Of a stretch of 6,873 bases of DNA, positions 1 to 6,037 are shown piece by piece. Within the stretch, counting starts at the first letter, position 1; each line of letters opens with the position of its first letter. A program made the position numbers and the translations under genes. The stretch comes from Candidatus Omnitrophota bacterium (lineage in GTDB: Bacteria; Omnitrophota; Gorgyraeia; Tantalellales; Tantalellaceae): contig DAOVKF010000083.1 of assembly GCA_030631915.1 (NCBI GenBank), positions 1-6,873 on the forward strand, written 5' to 3'. A model generated the notes under the pieces. That model was not told the origin of the DNA. It made no database searches and saw only the letters and a list, made by a program, of their open reading frames with translations.

Positions 1-135
1 AGAAGCTTGAACGTCACACGTAACTACAATTCCGACGCGGCCGAGCTTGGAAAAATAATTTCCGAACTTTCACTAAAGGTTATAGAAGTTTACAAGCTTC
101 TGGTAGGAATACCCCGGAGCAGGCTCTGTGCTCCC
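1..135. other. Non-coding or unresolved left flank
   Basis: No minus-strand gene follows mnmA here. On the plus strand one frame is open from the left edge to 561, but it runs antisense through mnmA and is not credible as a whole. Besides the stem-loop at 116-134, short inverted repeats could pair at 102-113 (GGTA/TACC, four-base loop), 84-101 (AGAAG/CTTCT) and 49-63 (GGAAA/TTTCC). A nine-base inverted repeat also links 1-9 and 93-101. Nothing resembles a tRNA or a known riboswitch. Confidence 0.4.
116..134 (-). terminator. Stem-loop just after mnmA, weak terminator candidate
   Basis: One base beyond the mnmA stop, GGAGCA and TGCTCC form a perfect six-pair stem around a seven-base loop. No T-tract follows on the minus strand (the next bases are GGGGTATTCC), so it is not a standard intrinsic terminator. 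It could instead protect the 3' end of the message or act with a factor. Confidence 0.35.
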
Positions 136-1215
136 TCAATCAAGCACCTCTTCGATCACTCCGCCGCCGGCGACGATGCTTCCGTCATAAAATACGGCCG
201 CCTGCCCGGGTGTGAGCGCGAACTGGGGTTCAAAAAACTCCACTATTGCATCGCTTTCGCCATGAAGGGCGACAATGGCCCGGGCCTTCCTGCCCGAATA
301 ACGGACCCTGACCTGAAATTCCCCCTGTCCATCCGGCCTGTCACTGACAAGCCAGTTCAATCCGGATACGCGGATCCTGCGTTCCATCGCGTGTTCTCTG
401 CGGCCGACCGTTATGGTATTGGCCCGCGAAGAGATCTTCAGCACATACACAGGCTCCCCCATCGCAACCCCCACTCCGCGCCTCTGTCCCACGGTATAAG
501 ACGCGATCCCGTTATGTTGTCCGATAACATCGCCGTCCACGTTCAGAATATCGCCGGGTGAGAACGCTTGCAGGCCTGTTTTTACAAGATACCCGCGGTA
601 ATCCCCGGGGGCGTCCGCGAAACAGACATCCTGGCTTTCCCTCCGGGCGGATGCCGTAATACCCCTTTCCATCGCGATCGTACGCACTTCGTCTTTCGTG
701 TATTCACTGAGAGGGAAGTCTATAAACGGCAGGATCTCCCTGGAAATACCGTAAAGAAAATATGACTGGTCCTTTTCCAGGTCCCTGGCTTCAGCGAGAT
801 AATGTTCTTTTCCTCTTCTTACAAGGCGCGCGTAATGACCCGTAGCTATCCTGTCCGCGCCCATACCTGCCGCCCTCCGGTATAAATGACCGAACTTTAT
901 CCTGCTGTTACAGTAAACACACGGATTGGGGGTCCTGCCGCGCGCGTATTCACTCGCGAAATGATCCGTTACTTCTTCGGAAAATTCCTTTGAAAGGTCT
1001 ATCACGCGATGCGGTATGCCCATGTCCTTCGCAGCGCCGCGGGCGGACCGGATCGCATCCGCGGGATCGCGTGTTCCGCCGGGGGAGTCACCGCGTTCCG
1101 GGCCGGGCCATGTTTTTATGGTAACGCCCACGGCCTCGTATCCTTTATCCTTAAGTTCCAGCGCGGCAACGCTTGAATCAATGCCGCCTGACATGGCCAC
1201 TACCACCCGCGTCAC
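136..1215 (-). CDS. mnmA: tRNA-specific 2-thiouridylase MnmA
   Basis: Adds sulfur to position 2 of the wobble uridine in tRNA for Lys, Glu and Gln, using ATP to activate the base. The 359 residues match the family. The N-terminal PP-loop SGGIDSS (9-15) binds ATP. TPNPCVYCNSRIKFG (95-109) carries the catalytic-region cysteines C99 and C102. Next come ATGHYARL (124-131), the tRNA-contact segment KDQSYFLYG (148-156), ESQDVCF with the second catalytic cysteine C198, and GQRRGVGV. The C-terminal beta-barrel ends in QAAVFYDGSIVAGGGVI. The start is GTG at 1213-1215, overlapping the apbE stop (GTGA), with AGGTGG at 1222-1227 six bases upstream, so translational coupling is likely. It has no obvious functional link with one-carbon genes. 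It is the last recognisable gene of the run. Confidence 0.96.
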   Translation of the reverse strand: MTRVVVAMSGGIDSSVAALELKDKGYEAVGVTIKTWPGPERGDSPGGTRDPADAIRSARGAAKDMGIPHRVIDLSKEFSEEVTDHFASEYARGRTPNPCVYCNSRIKFGHLYRRAAGMGADRIATGHYARLVRRGKEHYLAEARDLEKDQSYFLYGISREILPFIDFPLSEYTKDEVRTIAMERGITASARRESQDVCFADAPGDYRGYLVKTGLQAFSPGDILNVDGDVIGQHNGIASYTVGQRRGVGVAMGEPVYVLKISSRANTITVGRREHAMERRIRVSGLNWLVSDRPDGQGEFQVRVRYSGRKARAIVALHGESDAIVEFFEPQFALTPGQAAVFYDGSIVAGGGVIEEVLD

Positions 1216-2246
1216 TTCTGACCACCTGCCATATATTCCCGGGCTCCTCCGGAACGATCCACACTGTGGCCGCCTTTTCCGTCGGAAGTTACCACGATAG
1301 CCTCTACACCGCCGATAGTATCGACAAGAGCGATCACCTTATCCCTTCCCATGGCCATCATGCCGGTTGCCAGGGCATCCGCTTCCGTACATGTCCGCGT
1401 GATCACTGTCACGCTCGAAAACCGCTTTTCCACTGCCGCCTGGCGTGACGGGTCCATGATATGCGAAGAGGCCTTCCCTGTACTTTCATCCACGACCCAG
1501 TTCTCATAATCACCGCTGGTAGCCACCGCCATTTCTTCCACTGCCAGCGTAAGTAATATCTTCTCCGTACCCGGCGCCCTGAGACCGATCATCCACTTAC
1601 CATGTCCCTTTTTCCTCCCGCAATATATATCGCCTCCGGCATTTATCAGAAACCTCCGTATCCCCTTTCCCCTCAAAAGATCCGCCATACGATCAACGAT
1701 ATACCCCTTGGCAATGCCTGAAAGGTCCATCCATACCCCATCGCCCAGGGCCACGTTGGTCCTGTCAGAGGAAAGAACGACCCCTTCCCATCCTTTCCCG
1801 TCAAACTCACCGGGTATTTCCTCCAGGATATATCCGGGCATATTTTCGTAAAATCCTTCCGCTTTCAGTATCGGAGCCACGGTCATATCGAAGGCCCCGT
1901 TCGTCAGGCGGCTCATGTTTTTCGCTTTTTGCACAAGGTCAAAGAGCTCCGGTGAAACAGACCGGTCTTTAGCGATATTCAGGCCGTTTATCTCGCTTTT
2001 CGGATCATAGATGTTGAATTTTTTTTCCAGCGCGGACGCGAGCTGAAACGCCCCGTTGACCGCTTTAACCGCGTCCCCCGGGGGTTCCCCGTTCGTCCGC
2101 CTTCGCTCAGGCACTATGATCCGGACAAACGTGCCCATCAGCGGCTCTGTCCGTGAATACCGGTTATGCCTGTCCATGCCCGTCTCCCGGGCACAGCCGG
2201 TCGTGAAAAGAACGCAGATGATCGACACCGGGAAAATCCGCCACAT
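1212..2246 (-). CDS. apbE: FAD:protein FMN transferase (ApbE), probable lipoprotein
   Basis: Attaches FMN covalently to threonine of target proteins such as Rnf and Nqr subunits, using FAD and Mg. The 344 residues begin with a short positive and hydrophobic leader ending in FTTGC, so C18 is a likely lipidated cysteine; threonine at -3 makes the lipobox imperfect. Family motifs follow in order: EPLMGTFVRI (34-43), KKFNIYDPKSEINGLN (75-90), GAFDMTVAPIL (117-127), MDLSGIAKGYIVD (173-185), NAGGDIYCG (202-210), ATSGDYE (241-247), SHIMDP (260-265) and TEADALATGMMAMG with metal ligands D289 and T293. ATG start, with AGGAAG at 2254-2259 seven bases upstream. The catalytic domain would lie outside the cytoplasmic membrane. 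Neighbouring methyl-branch genes suggest a redox membrane complex such as Rnf as target, but none is in the window. The stop overlaps the mnmA start. Confidence 0.94.
   Translation of the reverse strand: MWRIFPVSIICVLFTTGCARETGMDRHNRYSRTEPLMGTFVRIIVPERRRTNGEPPGDAVKAVNGAFQLASALEKKFNIYDPKSEINGLNIAKDRSVSPELFDLVQKAKNMSRLTNGAFDMTVAPILKAEGFYENMPGYILEEIPGEFDGKGWEGVVLSSDRTNVALGDGVWMDLSGIAKGYIVDRMADLLRGKGIRRFLINAGGDIYCGRKKGHGKWMIGLRAPGTEKILLTLAVEEMAVATSGDYENWVVDESTGKASSHIMDPSRQAAVEKRFSSVTVITRTCTEADALATGMMAMGRDKVIALVDTIGGVEAIVVTSDGKGGHSVDRSGGAREYMAGGQK
1222..1227 (-). promoter_or_regulatory. Ribosome-binding site for the GTG start of mnmA
   Basis: AGGTGG on the minus strand lies inside the end of apbE, six bases before the GTG start that overlaps the apbE stop. 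It supports this non-ATG start and coupled translation. Confidence 0.6.
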
Positions 2247-2269
2247 AAGACCGCTTCCTGTCCCCCTGT

Positions 2270-3409
2270 TCAGCTCAGACTGCTGACCACCGCGTCGATA
2301 TCCACGTAACGCCGGACCATATCGACAACGAGCCGGATCTTGTTCTTATCCCTTGATTTGATCTTCACGGTAAGGTCATGTATCTTCGAAGCCACATCAT
2401 ATGTATCGTAACGGCAGATTATCGTAGGAATAGTGGTTTTTCTTAACGCGTTAAATATCCGCCGGGGGGGAGTTATTCCGCCGGAAAGTATAAGCCCGGC
2501 TATTCTTCTCGGAGCCCTGAAACGTCCCGTATGGACCCTTATGAGAAGGTTAATAAGGTCTACCCGGTTGCCGGGGGTTATTACCACACAGTCCTCCTCC
2601 AGATATTGCACCGCGTCCCTCACTTCCATCGCGCCCACGAGTATCCTTTTCATCTGCCTGTCCATATGCTTTTCTCCGGAAATGACATGCATATCCAGCA
2701 CTTCCTTTATATCCCTCATAGAAGGCGTATCCAGCGTATCGATGTAAGGGACCACTCCTAAAACAGGGACTCCCAGGCGTTCCAGGCCCGCACGTACGTA
2801 TCTGTTCACTTTCTCATATTTGTGGGTCATGACCTTGTTCACTATCACGCCGGCCAGCCGGACCCCGAGTTTGTCAAACAAAGACTTGTTCAGCATTACT
2901 TCGTCGATAGGCTTGCCCACCCCTCCGGAAGATATGAGAATGACCTTTGACCCCAGCAGTTTCGCCACCGCCGCGTTAGACAGATCGAACACAGACCCCA
3001 CCCCCGCATGTCCTGTCCCCTCGATAATGACAATGTCCTTTCCGGAGGAAACGCGTCCGAACGCCCTTTTGATCTCTCCGGACGCATCGTGCGCGGCAAG
3101 TCCGTCGATAAACCTTTCCGTATATCCCCTTTCGACGGCGACAGGCGACATATCCCGGAGAGACATGCCGAAACCGAATATCCGGTCCATAAGGACAGCG
3201 TCTTCGTCTATCTTATGCCCGCCTTCCACCAGATAACGCTGTCCCACGGGTTTAATAAAACCTATGTTCGTAAAGCGATCCTTTAAATTGGAAATAAGCC
3301 CCAGGGAAATGGTAGTCTTACCGACGTTCTGGCGTGTCGCCGCTATGAAGATCCGTTTTGCGCCTTTGAACCCGAAGATCTTTTCCCATGCCTCGATATA
3401 TGCCTTCAT
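2270..3409 (-). CDS. BioD-like P-loop ATPase with DRTGG domain (phosphotransacetylase N-terminal-like)
   Basis: A 379-residue cytoplasmic protein resembling the N-terminal half of long phosphotransacetylases (COG0857 type). Residues 19-210 form a dethiobiotin-synthetase-like P-loop domain: Walker A TRQNVGKT (25-32), then IGFIKPVGQR, the Walker B-like DIVIIEGTGHAGVGSVFDLSNA, and LAGVIVNKV. A DRTGG-type domain follows, with VGAMEV, VVITPGNR (usual form TPGDR), LILSGG (usual LTGG) and TYDVASKI..LTVKI. Unlike E. coli Pta, the Walker A lysine is kept, and no acetyl/butyryl transferase domain follows, so it is not itself a phosphotransacetylase. Its substrate is unknown; regulation of CoA or acetyl metabolism is possible, as is an amide- or carboxyl-activating step. 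Start: ATG at 3407-3409 with AAGGA nine bases upstream. The in-frame TTG three codons earlier abuts that AAGGA, so it is unlikely. Confidence 0.87.
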   Translation of the reverse strand: MKAYIEAWEKIFGFKGAKRIFIAATRQNVGKTTISLGLISNLKDRFTNIGFIKPVGQRYLVEGGHKIDEDAVLMDRIFGFGMSLRDMSPVAVERGYTERFIDGLAAHDASGEIKRAFGRVSSGKDIVIIEGTGHAGVGSVFDLSNAAVAKLLGSKVILISSGGVGKPIDEVMLNKSLFDKLGVRLAGVIVNKVMTHKYEKVNRYVRAGLERLGVPVLGVVPYIDTLDTPSMRDIKEVLDMHVISGEKHMDRQMKRILVGAMEVRDAVQYLEEDCVVITPGNRVDLINLLIRVHTGRFRAPRRIAGLILSGGITPPRRIFNALRKTTIPTIICRYDTYDVASKIHDLTVKIKSRDKNKIRLVVDMVRRYVDIDAVVSSLS

Positions 3410-3418
3410 CGGGATCAA

Positions 3419-3423
3419 TCCTT
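3419..3423 (-). promoter_or_regulatory. Ribosome-binding site deciding the ATPase start
   Basis: AAGGA on the minus strand lies nine bases before the ATG at 3407-3409 and directly abuts the in-frame TTG at 3416-3418. Spacing therefore favours the ATG. Confidence 0.6.
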
Positions 3424-4239
3424 CTAAGAAGTGAAAGAATGGCCGTCATCCGGGAAGGCCCCGGATGTTGTCTCCTCCTTGAATCTCGTTACAGCTTCCA
3501 GGATCTTTTCGCCGACGTTTGTGTACTGTTTTACGAATTTAGGAAGGAATTTGTCAAAATATCCGATTATATCATGCGTGACAAGGACCTGACCGTCACA
3601 GTGAGAGCCGGCGCCTATACCTATCGTCGGGATGCGCAGCTTACCGGTTATCCTGCGCGCGAGCTCCCTGGGCACGCATTCCAGAACCACTGCGAAACAT
3701 CCCGCACTCTCGAGAAAGACGGCGTCTTTCATGATGCGCGCGGCCGATTCAGCGTCCCTGCCCTGCACCCTGTAACCTCCGAGTCTGGTGACACTCTGCG
3801 GCGTAAGACCGATATGCCCGAGGACGGGTATTCCCGCGGATAAGATCGCTTCGACACGGGGACATATCTCACGACCGCCTTCGAGCTTGACCGCGTCACA
3901 TCCGGCTTCCTTTACAAACCTGCCCGCGTTACGCACCGCTTCTTCATCACCCGCCTGATAAGACATGAACGGCATATCCCCGACCAAAAAAGCGTTCCTG
4001 GTGCCCCTGCGGACGGCCCTGGAATGGTGTATCATCTCCTCCATTGTAACGCGCGCCGTGGATTCATAACCCAGCAGGACCATTCCGACCGAATCGCCCA
4101 CGAGTATCGCGTCAACGCCTGCCTGATCTATCAGTTCCGCCATGGGACAATCATACGCGGTAAGCATCGTTATCTTATCACCGGCTTCTTTTTTCCGTTT
4201 AAAATCGAGGATCGTGAATTTTTTGCCGTCCATATTCAT
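3424..4239 (-). CDS. panB: 3-methyl-2-oxobutanoate hydroxymethyltransferase (ketopantoate synthase)
   Basis: Transfers a hydroxymethyl group from 5,10-methylene-THF to 2-oxoisovalerate, giving ketopantoate, the first committed step of pantothenate and CoA synthesis. The 271 residues match the family length. Conserved sites are clear: Mg-binding D49 in LVGDSVGM and D88 in VGDMPFMSY, substrate-site K118 and E120 in AVKLEGG, H142 in GHIGLTPQSV, catalytic E187 in VLECVP, then GIGAGSHCDGQVLV and the C-terminal FPDDGHSF. The start is ATG at 4237-4239, with AGGG seven bases upstream overlapping the metF stop; a second ATG two codons later is possible. panC and panD are not next to it. Instead it follows the genes that make and consume methylene-THF, so the shared substrate probably explains the linkage. 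Confidence 0.97.
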   Translation of the reverse strand: MNMDGKKFTILDFKRKKEAGDKITMLTAYDCPMAELIDQAGVDAILVGDSVGMVLLGYESTARVTMEEMIHHSRAVRRGTRNAFLVGDMPFMSYQAGDEEAVRNAGRFVKEAGCDAVKLEGGREICPRVEAILSAGIPVLGHIGLTPQSVTRLGGYRVQGRDAESAARIMKDAVFLESAGCFAVVLECVPRELARRITGKLRIPTIGIGAGSHCDGQVLVTHDIIGYFDKFLPKFVKQYTNVGEKILEAVTRFKEETTSGAFPDDGHSFTS

Positions 4240-4248
4240 GTCTCTACC

Positions 4249-5133
4249 CTATGCCCCGAACCCGGACTTATCCAGGATCCTTGCGACCAGATGATTAGCG
4301 CGTATGGGCATAAAATGTATCCCGTCGCACATGTCACGGATCGCCGCCAAAATATCCGCAGCGATCACCGAAGCTTCTTCAGCCGCATCAGAAGCCTTTT
4401 CCATCTTTTCGATTATCGTATCCGGGATAAAAACCCCGGGGATATTCGCGTTCATATAGCGCGCCATTTTAGCGGAACGCAGCGGAACAATACCTCCAAG
4501 CAGTCTTATCACGCCTCTCAAATGTCTTATGCTGCGGATAAACCTCTCGAATCCCGCGATGTCGAATACAGCCTGTGTCTGAAAAAACTGCGCCCCTTCA
4601 GAGACCTTCTTCTCCATTTTTATGATCTCCGGTTCCAGCGGATCCGCTCCGGGGTTGACCACCGCGCCGACACAGAAATCCGGCCGGGACTCCAGTTCCC
4701 TGCCCGCAAGGTCATGCCCGTTCCGCAGTTCTTTAATAACATGCAACAGCCCTACCGAGTCCAGATCGTAAACCGGTTTAGCCCCGGGATGATCTCCCAG
4801 AAGCGGATGGTCCCCGGTCATGACCAGTATGTTCTCAATACCCAGCGCCGAGGCCGATAAGAGATCGGATTGAAGGGCTATTCGGTTACGGTCCCGGCAT
4901 GTCATCTGACAGATCGGATCGAACCCTCTCTCCAGAAGTGCCCTGCTGGCGGCGATCGACCCCAGCTTCATGATCGCGCCCTGCTGATCGGTAACGTTCA
5001 CGGCATCTACCCGTCCTCTTACACACTCGACCTCCTCGAAAACAGGATCCAGCGACACACCTTTCGGAGGACCGATCTCCGTGGTCAACAAAAATTTACC
5101 CTCTTTCAGTTTGTCTTTAAATCTTTTCTTCAC
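4249..5133 (-). CDS. metF: 5,10-methylene-THF reductase (MetF family)
   Basis: Reduces methylene-THF to methyl-THF, the methyl donor for the corrinoid protein of acetyl-CoA synthase or for methionine synthesis. The flavin-binding TIM-barrel family signatures are present. Numbered from the GTG start they are the catalytic glutamate in TTEIGPPKG (E19), VDAVNVTDQQ, TCRDRNRIALQSDLL, the FAD/folate aspartate in MTGDHP (D108) and the folate-binding glutamine in FFQTQAVFD (Q187). The length, 294 residues, is typical of the short bacterial form without the eukaryotic regulatory domain. I prefer GTG at 5131-5133 because it starts with KKRFKDKLKEGKF, as relatives do, and has GGGA seven bases upstream. 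An ATG at 5158-5160 would add nine unfamiliar residues and has only a badly spaced GAG. Either start overlaps the end of folD (17 or 44 bases). No metV partner follows; panB does. Confidence 0.92.
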   Translation of the reverse strand: MKKRFKDKLKEGKFLLTTEIGPPKGVSLDPVFEEVECVRGRVDAVNVTDQQGAIMKLGSIAASRALLERGFDPICQMTCRDRNRIALQSDLLSASALGIENILVMTGDHPLLGDHPGAKPVYDLDSVGLLHVIKELRNGHDLAGRELESRPDFCVGAVVNPGADPLEPEIIKMEKKVSEGAQFFQTQAVFDIAGFERFIRSIRHLRGVIRLLGGIVPLRSAKMARYMNANIPGVFIPDTIIEKMEKASDAAEEASVIAADILAAIRDMCDGIHFMPIRANHLVARILDKSGFGA

Positions 5134-5983
5134 GCGACATCCCGTATAACCGTGAGACATTTCTCATTAAAATAGATACAGTGACCGGCCCGACCCCTCC
5201 CGGGACCGGCGTCACCATTGAAGCCTTCTTAAGGGCCCCGTCAAAATCCACGTCACCGACCACCCCTCCGTCCGTATTATTTATTCCCACATCTATAACG
5301 ACCGCGCCTTCTTTTATCCAGTCACCTTTTACCATTCCCGCTTTGCCCACGGCCACTACGAGTATATCCGCTTTTTGCGTATATCCGGTAATGTCCCCTT
5401 TTTCCGCGGTGCCGATATGGCAGACAGTGGTAGTCGCTGTCTTATTCAACATCATCAGGCTCAGGGGTTTACCCACGACAGCGGAATGGCCGATTATGAC
5501 CACGTCCCTGCCGTACAGGTCCACTCCCTCAGCTTTCAGTATTTTCATGACAGCCCCGGAGGTGCAGGGAATAATATCCGCCTCTCTCCTGAATATCCTG
5601 CCCAGGTTGCAGGGATGGATCCCTTCGGCGTCCTTTTCAGGCCTTATAGCCGAAATGACCCTGTCATGATCGATCCCTGCCGGAAGAGGATGCTGGACTA
5701 TTATCGCGGTAACTGTGTCATCCCTGTTCAATCCTTCGATCTTCTTGATAAGCCCTTCCTGACCGATCGTCTCATCAAGTTCGCATATGTCAAAAGCGAT
5801 GCCCATCGAATCCGCGGTCTTTTTCTGAACCCTGACATACAGAATGGCGTCTTTTTCCCGGCCCGCCATGACAGACACAAGTTTCGGGCCGCTGCCGGAC
5901 AGGGGCCTCAGGGCCTCGAGTTCCTCTTTTACGGCAACCTGCATCTCAAGCGCTATCTTTTTGCCGTCTATCACCTTAGCCAT
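5117..5983 (-). CDS. folD: Methylene-THF dehydrogenase FolD, with substituted cyclohydrolase lysine
   Basis: A 288-residue FolD, the usual length, normally bifunctional: NAD(P)-dependent methylene-THF dehydrogenase and methenyl-THF cyclohydrolase. Visible signatures are LYVRVQKK (residues 48-55), IIVQHPLP (94-101), PEKDAEGI (115-122), the dinucleotide-binding IGHSAVVGKP (164-173) and TPVPGGVGPVTV near the C-terminus. The catalytic tyrosine is kept (Y49), as is the active-site glutamine (Q97). The lysine four residues after the tyrosine, essential for cyclohydrolase activity in the human enzyme, is Q53. The aspartate of the KDVDG motif is E120. Residues matching the human NADP-phosphate contacts R173 and S197 are H166 and I190. 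I infer mainly dehydrogenase activity, with FchA supplying cyclohydrolase. ATG start, GGGGAG four bases upstream and a second AAGGAG eleven bases upstream. The 3' end overlaps metF. Confidence 0.95.
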   Translation of the reverse strand: MAKVIDGKKIALEMQVAVKEELEALRPLSGSGPKLVSVMAGREKDAILYVRVQKKTADSMGIAFDICELDETIGQEGLIKKIEGLNRDDTVTAIIVQHPLPAGIDHDRVISAIRPEKDAEGIHPCNLGRIFRREADIIPCTSGAVMKILKAEGVDLYGRDVVIIGHSAVVGKPLSLMMLNKTATTTVCHIGTAEKGDITGYTQKADILVVAVGKAGMVKGDWIKEGAVVIDVGINNTDGGVVGDVDFDGALKKASMVTPVPGGVGPVTVSILMRNVSRLYGMSREEKI

Positions 5984-6037
5984 TTCACTCCCCGCTCCTT
6001 ACTTCCCGCTGTCTGCCGCTTACTGTTCACTAACTCC
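5982..6037 (-). repeat. Degenerate 7-bp tandem repeat across the fchA-folD junction
   Basis: Read on the minus strand, the sequence falls into consecutive heptamers that nearly all begin with G and mostly end in A, with purines in the middle. Examples are GTGAACA (6024-6030), GTAAGCG (6017-6023), GTAAGGA (5996-6002) and GCGGGGA (5989-5995). Seven units run from 6030 to 5982, with a weaker eighth at 6031-6037. The array covers the last codons and stop of fchA, the whole short spacer, and the Shine-Dalgarno of folD, and ends within its ATG. The units have diverged, so this looks like a decayed heptanucleotide array. Purine-rich spacer sequence alone could mimic part of the pattern. Confidence 0.55.

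Noticed and set aside
1..135. A tRNA or riboswitch in the left flank
   Set aside because: The short stems do not form a cloverleaf, and no T-loop or known riboswitch core is visible.
7..561. A 184-codon plus-strand frame as a complete gene
   Set aside because: About 425 bases are antisense to conserved mnmA sequence. Only the first part is outside it and is reported separately as doubtful.
2019..2026. A run of eight A (minus strand) in apbE as a possible frameshift site
   Set aside because: The conserved family motif KKFNIYDPKSEINGLN reads straight through, so no frameshift is needed. There is no sign of alternative frame use.
2464..2470. A run of seven C (minus strand) in the ATPase gene as a phase-variable tract
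   Set aside because: The frame is intact across it, the protein is not a surface product, and seven is short for slippage switching.
4024..4860. A 278-codon open frame on the plus strand, antisense to panB and metF
   Set aside because: It has no family motifs and lies opposite two clearly conserved genes.
5134..5160. ATG at 5158-5160 as the metF start
   Set aside because: It adds nine residues not typical of the family and has poor ribosome-binding spacing. It is not fully excluded.
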